DNA of 64,000 nt from positions 124,001 to 188,000 of the forward strand of contig CAWBRQ010000005.1 in assembly GCA_963791315.1 (NCBI GenBank), given 5' to 3'. Both the position numbers and the translations under genes were made by a program. The stretch comes from JACCZX01 sp963791315 (GTDB lineage Bacteria > Pseudomonadota > Gammaproteobacteria > Burkholderiales > Burkholderiaceae_F). Positions 46,135 through 54,611 of the stretch are shown piece by piece (within the stretch, counting starts at the first letter, position 1; each line of letters begins with the position of its first letter). The notes under the pieces were generated by a model that made no database searches, was not told the DNA's origin, and saw only the letters and a program-made list of their open reading frames with translations.

Positions 46135-47207
46135 TCAAACTCTGCACCACCGCCCGCGTGAAGCTCGCGGTGTTTCCCTTGCCCCGAATGTCACCTGTGC
46201 GCGCTTGCGCGTCGGCCAGCGCCGAGGTCGTAGCGCGGGACATCGACGCCGCCATCTTCACCGCGCCTTTGTTGTCCCGGCTATGTCCGAGCCATTCGAA
46301 CATCAAGCGCGTGGATTCGATCATCGCGTACGGATTCGCGATGCCGCGACCGGCGATGTCCGGCGCGGAGCCGTGCGTCGCCTGCGCCATCGCCACATCG
46401 CCATCGCCGATGCACAGACCTGGCGCCATGCCGAGGCCGCCGACCAGTCCCGCCGCCTCGTCGGACAGGATGTCGCCAAACATATTGGTCGTGACCACCA
46501 CATCAAAGCTTTGCGGGTCGCGCACCAGCCGCATCGCGAACGTATCGACGATCACGTCGTCGACGTAGCACATCGGGGTATTCGGCCGCGAGCTTCTTGC
46601 ACTCCTCGACGAACATGCCGCAGCTCAGCTTGAAGACCGTGTCCTTGTGAACGTAGGTGAGGTGCTTGCGCCGCTGGCGCGCGAGCTCGTATGCGGCACG
46701 CGCGACGCGCCGGCTGCCCGTGCGCGTGATGACCCGCACTGAGAGTGTCACCTCGTCGGTCGGGCGGAATTCCCCGGAGCCCGCCACCATGTTGCGGTCT
46801 GGCTGAAAGCCTTCGTTGTTCTCGCGCACGATCACCAGGTCGACGCCGTCGTGCAGGCATCCGATGTCGGGATACGAGCGCGTGGGCCGGACGTTTGCAA
46901 ACAGATTGAATTGCTTCCTGAGTATTGGGTGCGGGTTGATCGCGTTCGGCACTTTTGGGTACGCGCGGTGACCAATGGGCCCTAGGATCCAGCCGTCGAG
47001 CGTCTTCAGCGTCGCCATCGTTTCGGGAGGCAGCGTATGGCCGTGTGTCTCGAGAGCGCGTGCACCGATGGGGAGCGAGTGCCAGTCGATCTCCACTCCA
47101 TGCAGTGCGGCGGCGGCGCGGCTAATCTCGACCGAAGCGGGAACAATTTCCCGTCCGATGTCGTCACCGTCGAGGATGCCGATGCGCAGCGGAGTTGTGG
47201 ATGTCAT
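46121..47207 (-). CDS. Isocitrate/isopropylmalate-dehydrogenase-family protein (frameshift)
   Basis: This is a second decarboxylating dehydrogenase of this family, ~361 residues. It starts MTSTTPLRIGILDGDDIGREIVPASVE; the usual GDGIG is GDDIG here. QFNLFANVRPTRSYP, VIVRENNEGFQPDRNM, VTTNMFGDILSDEAAGLVGGLGMAP and ATHGSAPDIAGRGIANP follow. A frame change near 46570 breaks it. It heads the operon IMDH-like, MmgE/PrpD, oxidoreductase, Bug receptor, which suggests catabolism of an imported hydroxy-di- or tricarboxylic acid. Confidence 0.88.
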
Positions 47208-47418
47208 CTTGACCTTCGTGTATGTGGGTTGCGGTCAGCAAGCGCCGCAAGCGGGAGCCATGCTACAAGTCTGAAGATGCATAGAATTTTATTGGCGATC
47301 GACTAGACGCGATGTACTCGACGCGGTTTAATTACTGCGTTCGCGATGACGAATGCATTTGTCAGAAACCTTGACCATGTTGTCGCTGCTTTCGTAGACA
47401 CTCAACGGAGGAATGCTC

Positions 47419-47790
47419 ATGGATGGACAGGCGCCGTACCCACCTTACCCACCGTTTCCACCCTATCCGCCCTATCCGCCGTTCGTTATTTCTTGTTGCT
47501 GCTGCCACGGGCAGTCGCACGCGCATGGCTATGGGGCGCCCGCTGGCTATGGCGGTCAGCCCTTTCCGGGCGCTGCGACGCCGGGCGCGGGCGCGCCGCC
47601 GGCAGGAAGTCCCGGCGCTGCAACTCCGGGTGGAAAGCCGGGTGGGCCGCGGCTGCCCAATCCGCTCGAGGTTCTTCTGGGTCCTGCTGCCGGGTTGGCT
47701 GGAGGGTTGGCCGGTTTTGCGGGCGATGCGGCCGGAGTCGTCGGTGGAGTCGCCGACGGAATCGGCGATTTTCTGGACTCGATCTTCTAG
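47419..47790 (+). CDS. Pro/Tyr-rich, tetra-cysteine, glycine-zipper protein, unknown
   Basis: I do not recognise this 123-residue protein. The start at ATG 47419-47421 has a strong GGAGGA ribosome-binding site 6-8 bases upstream, better than the in-frame ATG at 47413. Four segments are visible: PYPPYPPFPPYPPYPPF repeats (residues ~5-21), a CCCCHGQSHAHGYG stretch (~25-38) rich in possible metal ligands, a Gly/Pro/Ala linker (~38-80), and a hydrophobic glycine-zipper tail (AAGLAGGLAGFAG...GIGDFLDSIF) that could insert in a membrane. It has no signal peptide. It is followed 9 bases later by the Lys-tail gene, so the two are an operon. The frame is intact. Confidence 0.7.
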   Translation: MDGQAPYPPYPPFPPYPPYPPFVISCCCCHGQSHAHGYGAPAGYGGQPFPGAATPGAGAPPAGSPGAATPGGKPGGPRLPNPLEVLLGPAAGLAGGLAGFAGDAAGVVGGVADGIGDFLDSIF

Positions 47791-47799
47791 GGAGTCGCG

Positions 47800-48165
47800 A
47801 TGGCCACCACATTCACGGCTCGCCAGCAACTAATCAGAACCGCCGTCGCAGGCTTATCGCCCGGACAGTTTGCGAAACTGCGGACCCTTCTCGATGCGGT
47901 CCGGGTACAGACTGACGGGCGGCTGGCGCAAATCGAAGCAGAGCGCACCGTCTTGCTGGAGCGCAAGCAAAAGCTCGACGCTGCGCTCCAACGCTTATCG
48001 CGCACTGACGCATTTGAAGCGTTGCGCGGTGCGTTACAGCGAGGCGAGCGTTTACGCGCGTTATCCACACCGGTTAAGCAGCCGGCGAAGACGCCAGCCA
48101 AGCGCCCAGGGAAGACGCCTGCCAAACGGCCAGTGAAGCGGCCAGTCAAGCGCCCCGGCCGCTAG
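47800..48165 (+). CDS. Helical protein with PAK/PVK-repeat basic tail, unknown
   Basis: This is an intact 121-residue protein of unknown family. Residues ~1-88 are helical, with a coiled-coil-like stretch LAQIEAERTVLLERKQKLDAALQRL (in parts: IEAERTVLLERKQK). Residues ~92-121 are a tandem of P-x-K/R-x units (PAKTPAKRPGKTPAKRP), like the basic tails of bacterial histone-H1-like or AlgP-type proteins. It would bind nucleic acid or acidic polymers. ATG 47800-47802 follows the Pro/Cys gene by 9 bases. A DnaA-box sequence inside it (48061) is probably chance. Confidence 0.7.
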   Translation: MATTFTARQQLIRTAVAGLSPGQFAKLRTLLDAVRVQTDGRLAQIEAERTVLLERKQKLDAALQRLSRTDAFEALRGALQRGERLRALSTPVKQPAKTPAKRPGKTPAKRPVKRPVKRPGR

Positions 48166-48279
48166 CGACAGCTCAGTCTCGCTGGTTGCAGTCACGGCGC
48201 TCGCGTCGAGTTTGCGCGCGAGCCGATAAACTGGGGCTTGCCTGCGGTGTTCAGCAGGTTTCCCAAATAGGAATAACTC

Positions 48280-49146
48280 ATGAAAGTACTGGCCGTCGCA
48301 CTTGCCGCTCTGCTACTGCTGCCCTCGATCGTTCTTGCGCAGGGCGCTCCAGCGTTAGACGGGCGCCTGAAGAAAATTCAAGAGACTAAGTCGATCGCAA
48401 TTGCCCATCGGACCGATGCCGCGCCATTCTCGTTTGAAGACGACAAGAAGCAGGCGACCGGATACACCGTCGACATATGCCGCCGTGTAGCGGGTGCGAT
48501 TGAACGCCAGCTCGGACTGAGTGAACTGAAGATCAAGTGGGTGCCTGTGACTGTGCAGAGTCGGTTCGATGTTGTCGCAAAGGGGCAGGCGGATATGGAG
48601 TGTGGCTCGAGCACGGTAACGCTGAGCCGTATGAAGCTCGTGGACTTTTCGAGCCTAACGTTTGTTGACGGTACGGGCCTACTCGTCAAGGCAAGCGCGG
48701 CTACCGGCGGTCTAGGTGACCTTGGGGGCAAGAAAATCGGCGTGATCGGCGGAACCAGTAACGAGCGCGCTCTAAACGAAGGTCTCAAGCGCCGTGTAGT
48801 CAACGCGACGGTGGTGCCTTTGAAATCCAGCGACGAGGGCCTCGCGCAGGTCGAAAGCGGCGAGATCGACGCGTTCGCCAGCGACCGCGTGCTGCTGATG
48901 GCGCTTGCCGGCAAGTCCAAGGATCCCAAGGCACTCGCGCTGCTTGCCGAAGGACTGTCATTCGAGCCGTATGCCATCGCGCTGCCACGCGGCGACTGGC
49001 AGATGCGATTGGCTGTCAACACCGCGCTAGCGCAGATCTATCGAAGTGGCGCAATCGGCGAAATCTTCGGTCGCTGGTTTGGCGCCCTGGGAAGGCCGGG
49101 ACCCTTGACCGAGACTATGTTCCTGTTCGGGGCGCTGCCAGAGTAA
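48280..49146 (+). CDS. Amino-acid ABC transporter substrate-binding protein (orphan)
   Basis: This is a periplasmic binding protein of the polar amino-acid family (SBP_bac_3), 288 residues, intact. The signal peptide is MKVLAVALAALLLLPSIVLAQ. Family motifs are FSFEDDKKQATGYTVDICRRVAGAIE, WVPVTVQSRFDVVAKGQADMECGSSTVTLSRMKLVDFS and IGVIGGTSNERAL; the last block GEIFGRWFG is typical of glutamate/aspartate receptors. ATG 48280 has TAGGAA upstream. No permease or ATPase gene is adjacent, so it works with an unlinked transporter. Confidence 0.9.
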   Translation: MKVLAVALAALLLLPSIVLAQGAPALDGRLKKIQETKSIAIAHRTDAAPFSFEDDKKQATGYTVDICRRVAGAIERQLGLSELKIKWVPVTVQSRFDVVAKGQADMECGSSTVTLSRMKLVDFSSLTFVDGTGLLVKASAATGGLGDLGGKKIGVIGGTSNERALNEGLKRRVVNATVVPLKSSDEGLAQVESGEIDAFASDRVLLMALAGKSKDPKALALLAEGLSFEPYAIALPRGDWQMRLAVNTALAQIYRSGAIGEIFGRWFGALGRPGPLTETMFLFGALPE

Positions 49147-49287
49147 TTCGCAACTCGCATTCAGCGGCACCGCTCGATCTACCGGAGGCAGAGTGTTACC
49201 TGCTGCGTGGTCGTTTCGTGCGCGCTGTGTGCGGTGAAGAGCTAACTTGCGTTAGATGCGCAGCGGCGTGAAGCGAGCTCTATCAGC

Positions 49288-50409
49288 ATGACGATGATGT
49301 GGCGGTGGGTGTTGGCGGTGTGGTGTTTGTCGTTGTTTGCCGGCTGCGCGACTTCGAATGGCGACAGCGGGCGACCTGGACTCACTGCGCCCGACGCGCG
49401 TACTTTGATCGTGCGCTTGCTGCCGCCGAATCTGCCCGATCGTGCCGGCTGGGCCGCCGATATCTATGCGGCGCTTGCCACGCAGGACATCCCTGCGACG
49501 GTTGAGAACATTTGCGCGGTGCTCGCCGTGACCGAACAGGAATCGACGTTTCGTGCCGATCCCACGGTGCCCGGACTTGCGGCCATCGCATGGCAGGAGA
49601 TCGACAAGCAGGCCGATCGCGCAGGCGTACCTAAGTTCGCCGTCCGCGCAGCGCTTCGTCTGACGTCGTCGAACGGTAAGAGCTACAGCGAGCGCATCGA
49701 TGCGGCAACGACCGAAAAGCAGCTGAGCGACATCTTCGAAGACTTCATCGGCATGGTGCCACTGGGTAAGACATTCCTCGCCAGCCGCAACCCGGTGCGC
49801 ACCGGCGGCCCGATGCAGGTCAGCATTGCATTTGCCGAGGGGCAGGCAGCGGCCAACCGATATCCATATCCGATCGCTCACTCGATCCGCGAGGAGGTAT
49901 TCACACGGCGCGGCGGCGTGTACTTCGGCATTGCGCATTTGCTGGATTACGAAGCCCCCTATCCGCAACTTTTGTATCGCTTCGCTGATTTCAACGCGGG
50001 CCGCTATGCGAGTCGCAACGCTGCCTTCCAGAATGCGTTGAGCGTCGTGTCAGGTGTTCCGCTGGTCCTCGACGGCGACTTGCTGCCACCCGGTGCCGCG
50101 AGTGACGCGCCCACCGGCAGCACCGAGCGCGCTGCGCTCGCGCTCTCCAAGCGCCTCGACATGGCCGCATCTGCAATTCGTCGCGATCTCGAGCGCGGCA
50201 CCGATCCCGGATTCGAGCGCACCCAACTTTACGGGCGCGTCTTCGCGCGCGCCGACCAGGCTAGTGGCACCGCAGTGCCGCGCGCCGTCTTGCCGGCCAT
50301 CACGTTGAAAAGTCCGAAAATCACCCGCAACTTGACCACCGAGTGGTTCGCGCGGCGTGTCGATGAGCGTTATCAGCGCTGCGTGGCCCGGGCAAGCCTG
50401 AATACCTGA
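49288..50409 (+). CDS. DUF1615 (YaiW-like) lipoprotein
   Basis: This is an outer-membrane-type lipoprotein of the DUF1615/YaiW family, 373 residues, intact. The lipobox is LFAGC (Cys ~20). Family blocks are ENICAVLAVTEQESTFRADPTVPGL, GPMQVSIAFAE, EEVFTRRGGVYFGIAHLLDY, FADFNAGRYASRNAAFQNA and the very conserved SPKITRNLTTEWFARRV near the end. In enteric bacteria YaiW affects uptake of Bac7-type peptides; no proven enzymatic role. A lysozyme-like fold with E/Q residues (TEQEST) is suggestive but unproven. Confidence 0.88.
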   Translation: MTMMWRWVLAVWCLSLFAGCATSNGDSGRPGLTAPDARTLIVRLLPPNLPDRAGWAADIYAALATQDIPATVENICAVLAVTEQESTFRADPTVPGLAAIAWQEIDKQADRAGVPKFAVRAALRLTSSNGKSYSERIDAATTEKQLSDIFEDFIGMVPLGKTFLASRNPVRTGGPMQVSIAFAEGQAAANRYPYPIAHSIREEVFTRRGGVYFGIAHLLDYEAPYPQLLYRFADFNAGRYASRNAAFQNALSVVSGVPLVLDGDLLPPGAASDAPTGSTERAALALSKRLDMAASAIRRDLERGTDPGFERTQLYGRVFARADQASGTAVPRAVLPAITLKSPKITRNLTTEWFARRVDERYQRCVARASLNT

Positions 50410-50432
50410 CACGCATTAATTCGTAACGCATC

Positions 50433-50895
50433 GTGCTGGACTCCATACGAGATTTCTTTGACCGCAACATTGCGCAGGACGCAACCATCCGGCGAGCGTC
50501 ACAGAGTCGAGCTCGCGACGGCGGTGCTCTTGGTTGAAGTGGTTCGCAGTGACGCCGGGATTGCACCGAGCGAAGAGCAGGCTGTGGTGCGTGCTGTGCG
50601 CGAGAAGTTCAGCCTGTCCGATGACGAAGCGCAAACAATATTCAGGCTGGCGGAAGAACAAGTGCGCACGGCCAGTGACTACTACCAATTCACCTCACTG
50701 ATCAATCGTCACTTTGATCAGAAGCAGAAGCAGCACGTGATTGAACTGATGTGGCGGATGGCTTACGCGGATGCCGAACTGGCAGCGCACGAGAACCATG
50801 TGCTGCGGCGAATTGCTGAGCTACTGCATGTCACGCACGGCGATTACATCGCGGCCAAGATGCGTGCGCGTGACGCGACTGAGCGCGGCGAATGA
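50433..50895 (+). CDS. TerB-family protein (frameshift)
   Basis: This is a cytoplasmic TerB/DjlA-type helical domain, ~150 residues. LATAVLLVEVVRSDAGI...EEQAVVRAVREKFSLSDDEA and YQFTSLINRHFD and MWRMAYADAELAAHENHVLRRIAELLHV are family landmarks, with the acidic residues that bind metal in TerB (ADAEL). The likely start is GTG 50433 (LDSIRDFFDRNIA), which is out of frame with the rest; a one-base change near 50500 joins them. Role in tellurite or stress response is inferred from family only. Confidence 0.82.
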
Positions 50896-50918
50896 CCTGC
50901 CGCGCCCAGCGTGAAACT

Positions 50919-51584
50919 CTAGGCCTCGCGATCGCCGAGGAATATCTCGACTCTGCGATTGCGCGCCCGGCCGGCTTCGGTGTCGTTACTGGCTACGGGT
51001 TCGCGTGCTCCGCGGCCATCGATTTGGAAACGATTCGCGGCGACCCCGCGCTCAACAAGGTAATCGCGCGTCGCGTCGGCGCGTTGCAGGGATAGCGGTT
51101 CGTTGACCGCTGGTGACCCTGTCGAGTCGGTGTGGCCGATGATCGTGACGGTGCTGCTCGGGTTCTGCTGCAGTGACTTCGCAAAGTTATCCAGCGATGT
51201 CCGGAAGTTGGGCCGGATAACGGCCTGCCCTGAGTCAAACGCGATATCGCCAGGAACGATGATCTGCAGCCGATTGTCTGCGGTTCTGTTTACTTCTACG
51301 CCCGTGCCCTGAGTCGCTTGCTGAATCTGCTTCTGTTGGCTCTCCATGCGCTTGTTCCAGATGTAGCCACCCAGTGCACCCGCCGCAGCTCCGATCGCCG
51401 CACCGGCCGCTGCGCCGCGACCGCGATTGCTGTCATTGCCTATCGCGCCGATCGCAGCGCCGGCTGCTGCACCAACCCCTGCGCCGGTTGCGGTGCGACG
51501 CTGCTGATCGTCCATCGATTCACACCCGCCCAACGTAACGGTCGCCAGTACCGCCGAAGCGGTCAACGCAATTATTCTTCGCAT
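50919..51584 (-). CDS. OmpA-family lipoprotein with glycine zipper (YiaD-like)
   Basis: This intact 221-residue outer-membrane lipoprotein has a lipobox (LGGC). Next come a glycine-zipper segment (GAGVGAAAGAAIGAIG, AAAGAAIGAAAGALGGYIW), and an OmpA C-terminal peptidoglycan-binding domain with FDSGQAVIRPNF, IIGHTDSTGSPAVNEPLSLQRADATRDYLVERGV and GRARNRRVEIFL. The D and R residues that hold diaminopimelate are present (TDSTG, RNRRVE). It resembles YiaD of E. coli. It is convergent with terB and adjacent to metE. Confidence 0.92.
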   Translation of the reverse strand: MRRIIALTASAVLATVTLGGCESMDDQQRRTATGAGVGAAAGAAIGAIGNDSNRGRGAAAGAAIGAAAGALGGYIWNKRMESQQKQIQQATQGTGVEVNRTADNRLQIIVPGDIAFDSGQAVIRPNFRTSLDNFAKSLQQNPSSTVTIIGHTDSTGSPAVNEPLSLQRADATRDYLVERGVAANRFQIDGRGAREPVASNDTEAGRARNRRVEIFLGDREA

Positions 51585-51644
51585 GGGTATCTCTCCTCAA
51601 TTTGTTTCCAGACCAAGCCGAAAAGCAAGCGAGATGCCCAGCTT

Positions 51645-51667
51645 GGCACCGCTCGTCTAGCGGTGCC
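51645..51667. repeat. Hairpin across the stop codon of the MetE-like gene
   Basis: A perfect nine-base inverted repeat (ggcaccgct with agcggtgcc, five-base loop) spans the stop of the MetE-like gene. It lacks a T run, so it may stabilise the 3' end or be a Rho-dependent terminator hairpin. Confidence 0.5.
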
Positions 51668-52676
51668 GCGTGCGCGCCAGCGCCGCGCCCTGCACCAACG
51701 CATTGAGTTTGCGCAGTGCGATCTCGCGGTTCATCGGCGCCATCCCGCAGTTCGTGCATGGCAGCAAGCGTTGCTGCGGCACGAAGGCGAGTGCCTTCTC
51801 GATCACATCGGCAACCTGCTCCGGTGTCTCGACATCATCCGAAGCCACATCGATAACGCCGACCAGCACATCCTTGTTGACCAGAAGCCGCATCAATTCG
51901 GCGGGCACGTGCGAGTTGGCGCATTCGAGCGAAACCTGCTTGATCGAGCTGCGCGCGAGCGCCGGGAAGATTTGCTCGTACTGCCGCCATTCCTCACCCA
52001 GGCTTTTCTTCCAGTCGATATTGGCCTGGATCCCATAGCCATAGCAGATGTGAACCGCGGTCGTGCACGTCAACCCCGCCGCCGCGCGCTCGAGCGCTGC
52101 GATACCCCACTCGTTGACCTCGGCTGGATAAACGTTGAACGCCGGCTCGTCGAACTGGATGACGTCGACACCGTCGGCCTGCAGCGCACGCGCTTCCTGG
52201 TTCAGCAGATCTGCGAACGCCATTGCCATCGAGCGACGATCGCCGTAGAAGCGATCGGCAACGGTATCAACGATCGTCAGCGGACCGGGCAGCGTGATCT
52301 TGAGTTTTTTCCTGGTGTGTGCGCGCGCCAATGTTGCTTCCGTTCGGTGCACGCGAGAACGTAGAGTGAGCGGGCCGGTCACTTGCGGCACCATCGCCTC
52401 GTAGCGGTTATCGCGTATTCCCATTTTGACTTTGTGTTCGAAGTCGATGCCGGCCACGGCTTCTAGAAAACCATGTACGAAGTGCTGTCGCGATTGTTCG
52501 CCGTCGGTGACGATGTCCAGCCCCGCGTCTTCTTGTTCCTTTAGCACCAGTACCGTCGCGTCGCGCTTGGCCGCCGCAAGCTCTGCGCCCTGCGCTTTCC
52601 ACTGCGGCCACAGCTTTTGCGTCTCGGCGAGCCAGAATGGCTTTGGCAAACTCCCTGCAATCGTCGTTTCGAACAT
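51657..52676 (-). CDS. Core MetE-type methionine synthase
   Basis: This is a cobalamin-independent methionine synthase catalytic-domain protein, 339 residues from ATG 52674-52676 (MFETTIAGSLPKPFWLA). It lacks the N-terminal half of full MetE. Zinc ligands are expected in the VHICYG and CTNCGM regions, both present; VDVIQFDEPAFNVYP and LKITLPGPLTIVD are hallmarks. These short 'core MetE' enzymes use other methyl donors than polyglutamyl-methyltetrahydrofolate. The gene is intact and divergent from folE. Confidence 0.9.
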   Translation of the reverse strand: MFETTIAGSLPKPFWLAETQKLWPQWKAQGAELAAAKRDATVLVLKEQEDAGLDIVTDGEQSRQHFVHGFLEAVAGIDFEHKVKMGIRDNRYEAMVPQVTGPLTLRSRVHRTEATLARAHTRKKLKITLPGPLTIVDTVADRFYGDRRSMAMAFADLLNQEARALQADGVDVIQFDEPAFNVYPAEVNEWGIAALERAAAGLTCTTAVHICYGYGIQANIDWKKSLGEEWRQYEQIFPALARSSIKQVSLECANSHVPAELMRLLVNKDVLVGVIDVASDDVETPEQVADVIEKALAFVPQQRLLPCTNCGMAPMNREIALRKLNALVQGAALARTRHR

Positions 52677-52755
52677 AACGCCTCCATGGCACACACGCCG
52701 TCATATATAGTCGAACGAATTTAGTCGACACGATAACCTTGGCGGCTGTGATTCG
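52677..52755. promoter_or_regulatory. Divergent metE-like/folE promoter region with AGTCGA repeat
   Basis: The 79-base gap carries the direct repeat agtcga...agtcga (copies 15 bases apart) and an AT-rich patch between the divergent genes. It could be an operator shared by both, but nothing further can be shown. Confidence 0.3.
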
Positions 52756-53439
52756 ATGAACGCACCGGTATCGGAAAAGATCCGCGCTCGTCTGCGAGCC
52801 GCCGGCCAGCGGTTTCACGCCAACGACAGTATTGCCGCTCACATCGAGCCGGGCGAGCTGCCGCAGTTGCAGGACGAAGTCGAACAGAAAGTGCTCGCCG
52901 TGCTGCAGAGTCTGGTGATCGATACTGAAGGTGACCACAACACGCGCGGCACCGCGCGCCGCATCGCGCGCATGTACCTAGGTGAAGTCTTCAGCGGCCG
53001 CTACACGCCCAAGCCGCACGTGACCGAATTTCCGAACGTCGAGCAGCTGAACGAGCTGATGATCATTGGCCCGATCACGATACGCAGCGCGTGCTCGCAT
53101 CACCTGTGCCCGATTCTCGGCAAGCTGTGGATCGGCGTTTTGCCCAACGAGGATTCAAACTTGATCGGCTTATCGAAATATTCGCGGCTTGCCGACTGGG
53201 TGATGAGTCGGCCGCAGATTCAGGAAGAGGCGGTGACGCACCTGGCCGATCTGTTGCAGGCCTCGATGAATCCCGACGGGCTGGCGCTCGTGATGGAGGC
53301 CGATCACTTCTGCATGCAGTGGCGCGGCGTCAAGGATAACGACTCGAAGATGATCAACAGCGTGATGCGCGGCTCTTTCCTGAAAAATCCAGATCTGCGG
53401 GCCGAGTTCTTATCGCTGCTCAGAGATCGTCGCGGGTGA
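52756..53439 (+). CDS. folE: GTP cyclohydrolase I
   Basis: GTP cyclohydrolase I makes dihydroneopterin triphosphate, the first step of folate biosynthesis. It is intact at 227 residues. The Zn-binding motif SACSHHLCPI gives two cysteines and the histidine. GLSKYSRLADWVMSRPQIQEEAVTHLADLL and ALVMEADHFCMQWRGVKDNDSKM complete the family core. ATG 52756 follows a weak ribosome-binding site. Confidence 0.95.
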   Translation: MNAPVSEKIRARLRAAGQRFHANDSIAAHIEPGELPQLQDEVEQKVLAVLQSLVIDTEGDHNTRGTARRIARMYLGEVFSGRYTPKPHVTEFPNVEQLNELMIIGPITIRSACSHHLCPILGKLWIGVLPNEDSNLIGLSKYSRLADWVMSRPQIQEEAVTHLADLLQASMNPDGLALVMEADHFCMQWRGVKDNDSKMINSVMRGSFLKNPDLRAEFLSLLRDRRG

Positions 53440-53445
53440 TATTTG

Positions 53446-53946
53446 CTATCCGCCGCGTGCTGCGCGGCGATAGTCCCAGGGCGGAATGGGGTCGCTGAAC
53501 GACCACAAGCCCGCGTGGGCTGAGCGAGCATCCGTTTCGGCGCGTGCGTACAGCTCGCGATCACTCGCGCGCTGCTCGTGCGCGTATTTGACGTAGTGCC
53601 ACGCGTAACCGCGCCGGATTTGCTCGAGTCCTAAGTCGACACCGTCGACGATTACACGGCACACCGCGCGCCCGTAGCGATCGACCTTCGGGCAGTCGGC
53701 GTGCGCGATCCGGCCATGTGCGAGCGCCGCCAGCGATTGGCGCGCGCGTTGTCCGTATGGCTGCGTGCGCTCGGGTGCGTCGATGCCGTCGAGCCTAATC
53801 CGATGCTGCGTTTTGCTCGCGTCTAGCAAAGTCAACGTATCGCCGTCGGCAATGCCGACTACGGTGCCTTGCCATTCGGCCGCGATCGCACTTAATGGCA
53901 GCACCAGCGCGAGCAGCATGGCGCGAAAGACTTGCAGAAGCTTCAT
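53446..53946 (-). CDS. Secreted thermonuclease-like protein (SNase fold)
   Basis: This is an exported nuclease of the staphylococcal-nuclease family, 166 residues, intact. The signal peptide is MKLLQVFRAMLLALVLPLSAIAA. The OB-fold with IADGDTLTLL and IRLDGIDAPERTQPYGQRARQSLAAL gives the catalytic arginine/glutamate pair, and KVDRYGRAVCRV and LGLEQIRRGYAW complete the motif. It may degrade extracellular DNA. It is convergent with folE. Confidence 0.92.
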   Translation of the reverse strand: MKLLQVFRAMLLALVLPLSAIAAEWQGTVVGIADGDTLTLLDASKTQHRIRLDGIDAPERTQPYGQRARQSLAALAHGRIAHADCPKVDRYGRAVCRVIVDGVDLGLEQIRRGYAWHYVKYAHEQRASDRELYARAETDARSAHAGLWSFSDPIPPWDYRRAARGG

Positions 53947-54086
53947 AACGATCCTTTTTGGGATGTGCTAATCCTAGGAACGAGTGCCTGCGCCAAACGT
54001 TCGGAAAGAAGCGACGCACGGCGGCAATTCGAGCTCAGTGGCCGCGCGGCTAAGATGGTCGCTATCAGATAGCGAACCGAGGCGCG

Positions 54087-54607
54087 ATGAAAAAATCGGC
54101 GACTGTAACGATTTCGATGTTGTTGGCGGCGCTGAGCGCGTGTACCGGGTTTCTAGGCGGCCCGACGGCGGTGGCGGAACTGGAGGCGACCAAGGGCAAC
54201 GCGGTCTGGGGCAAGGTCAGTTTTGTACAGGTGGCGGGCAACGTGGTTGTGCGCGCCGATGTGCGCGGGCTGCGGCCAGGCGCGCAGTTCGGGTTTCACG
54301 TGCATGAAAAAGGCGATTGCAGTTCGCCCGATGGCATGGCGGCCGGTGGACACTTCAATCCGGCCGATAAGCCGCACGCGCACTACAGCGTGCCGGAACG
54401 ACACGCGGGCGATTTGCGAGCCTGAGGTCCGATGCCGAAGGCGTGGCGGTGTACGCATTCGAAACGAATCTTCTGAGCGTGACAGCAGGGCCCACGTCGG
54501 TCGTTGGCCGCGCCATCATCATTCACGCGGAGCCCGACGACTACCGCACACAACCGACGGGCAACTCGGGCGCGCGCATCGCCTGCGGATTGATACGCGC
54601 GGTGTAG
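54087..54607 (+). CDS. sodC: Periplasmic Cu/Zn superoxide dismutase (frameshift)
   Basis: Cu/Zn SOD dismutes superoxide in the periplasm. The signal is a lipoprotein type (LLAALSAC). Metal ligands are in FGFHVHEKGDC, GGHFNPADKPHAHY and HAGDL, and the C-terminal SVVGRAIIIHAEPDDY and GNSGARIACGLI are intact. A frame change near 54420 falls after HAGDL; after two +1 corrections the length is ~172 residues. The stop is TAG 54605-54607. Confidence 0.92.
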
Positions 54608-54611
54608 TGGG

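Noticed and set aside
48061..48069. Exact DnaA box ttatccaca inside the Lys-tail gene
   Set aside because: A nine-base match is expected about once in 100 kb on two strands by chance. It is inside a coding region and 13 kb from the origin candidate.
51318..52364. Long plus-strand ORF of 348 codons opposite the MetE-like and OmpA genes
   Set aside because: It is a shadow of well-supported genes, rich in Arg/His/Gln as expected for antisense of GC-rich coding sequence, with no family motif.
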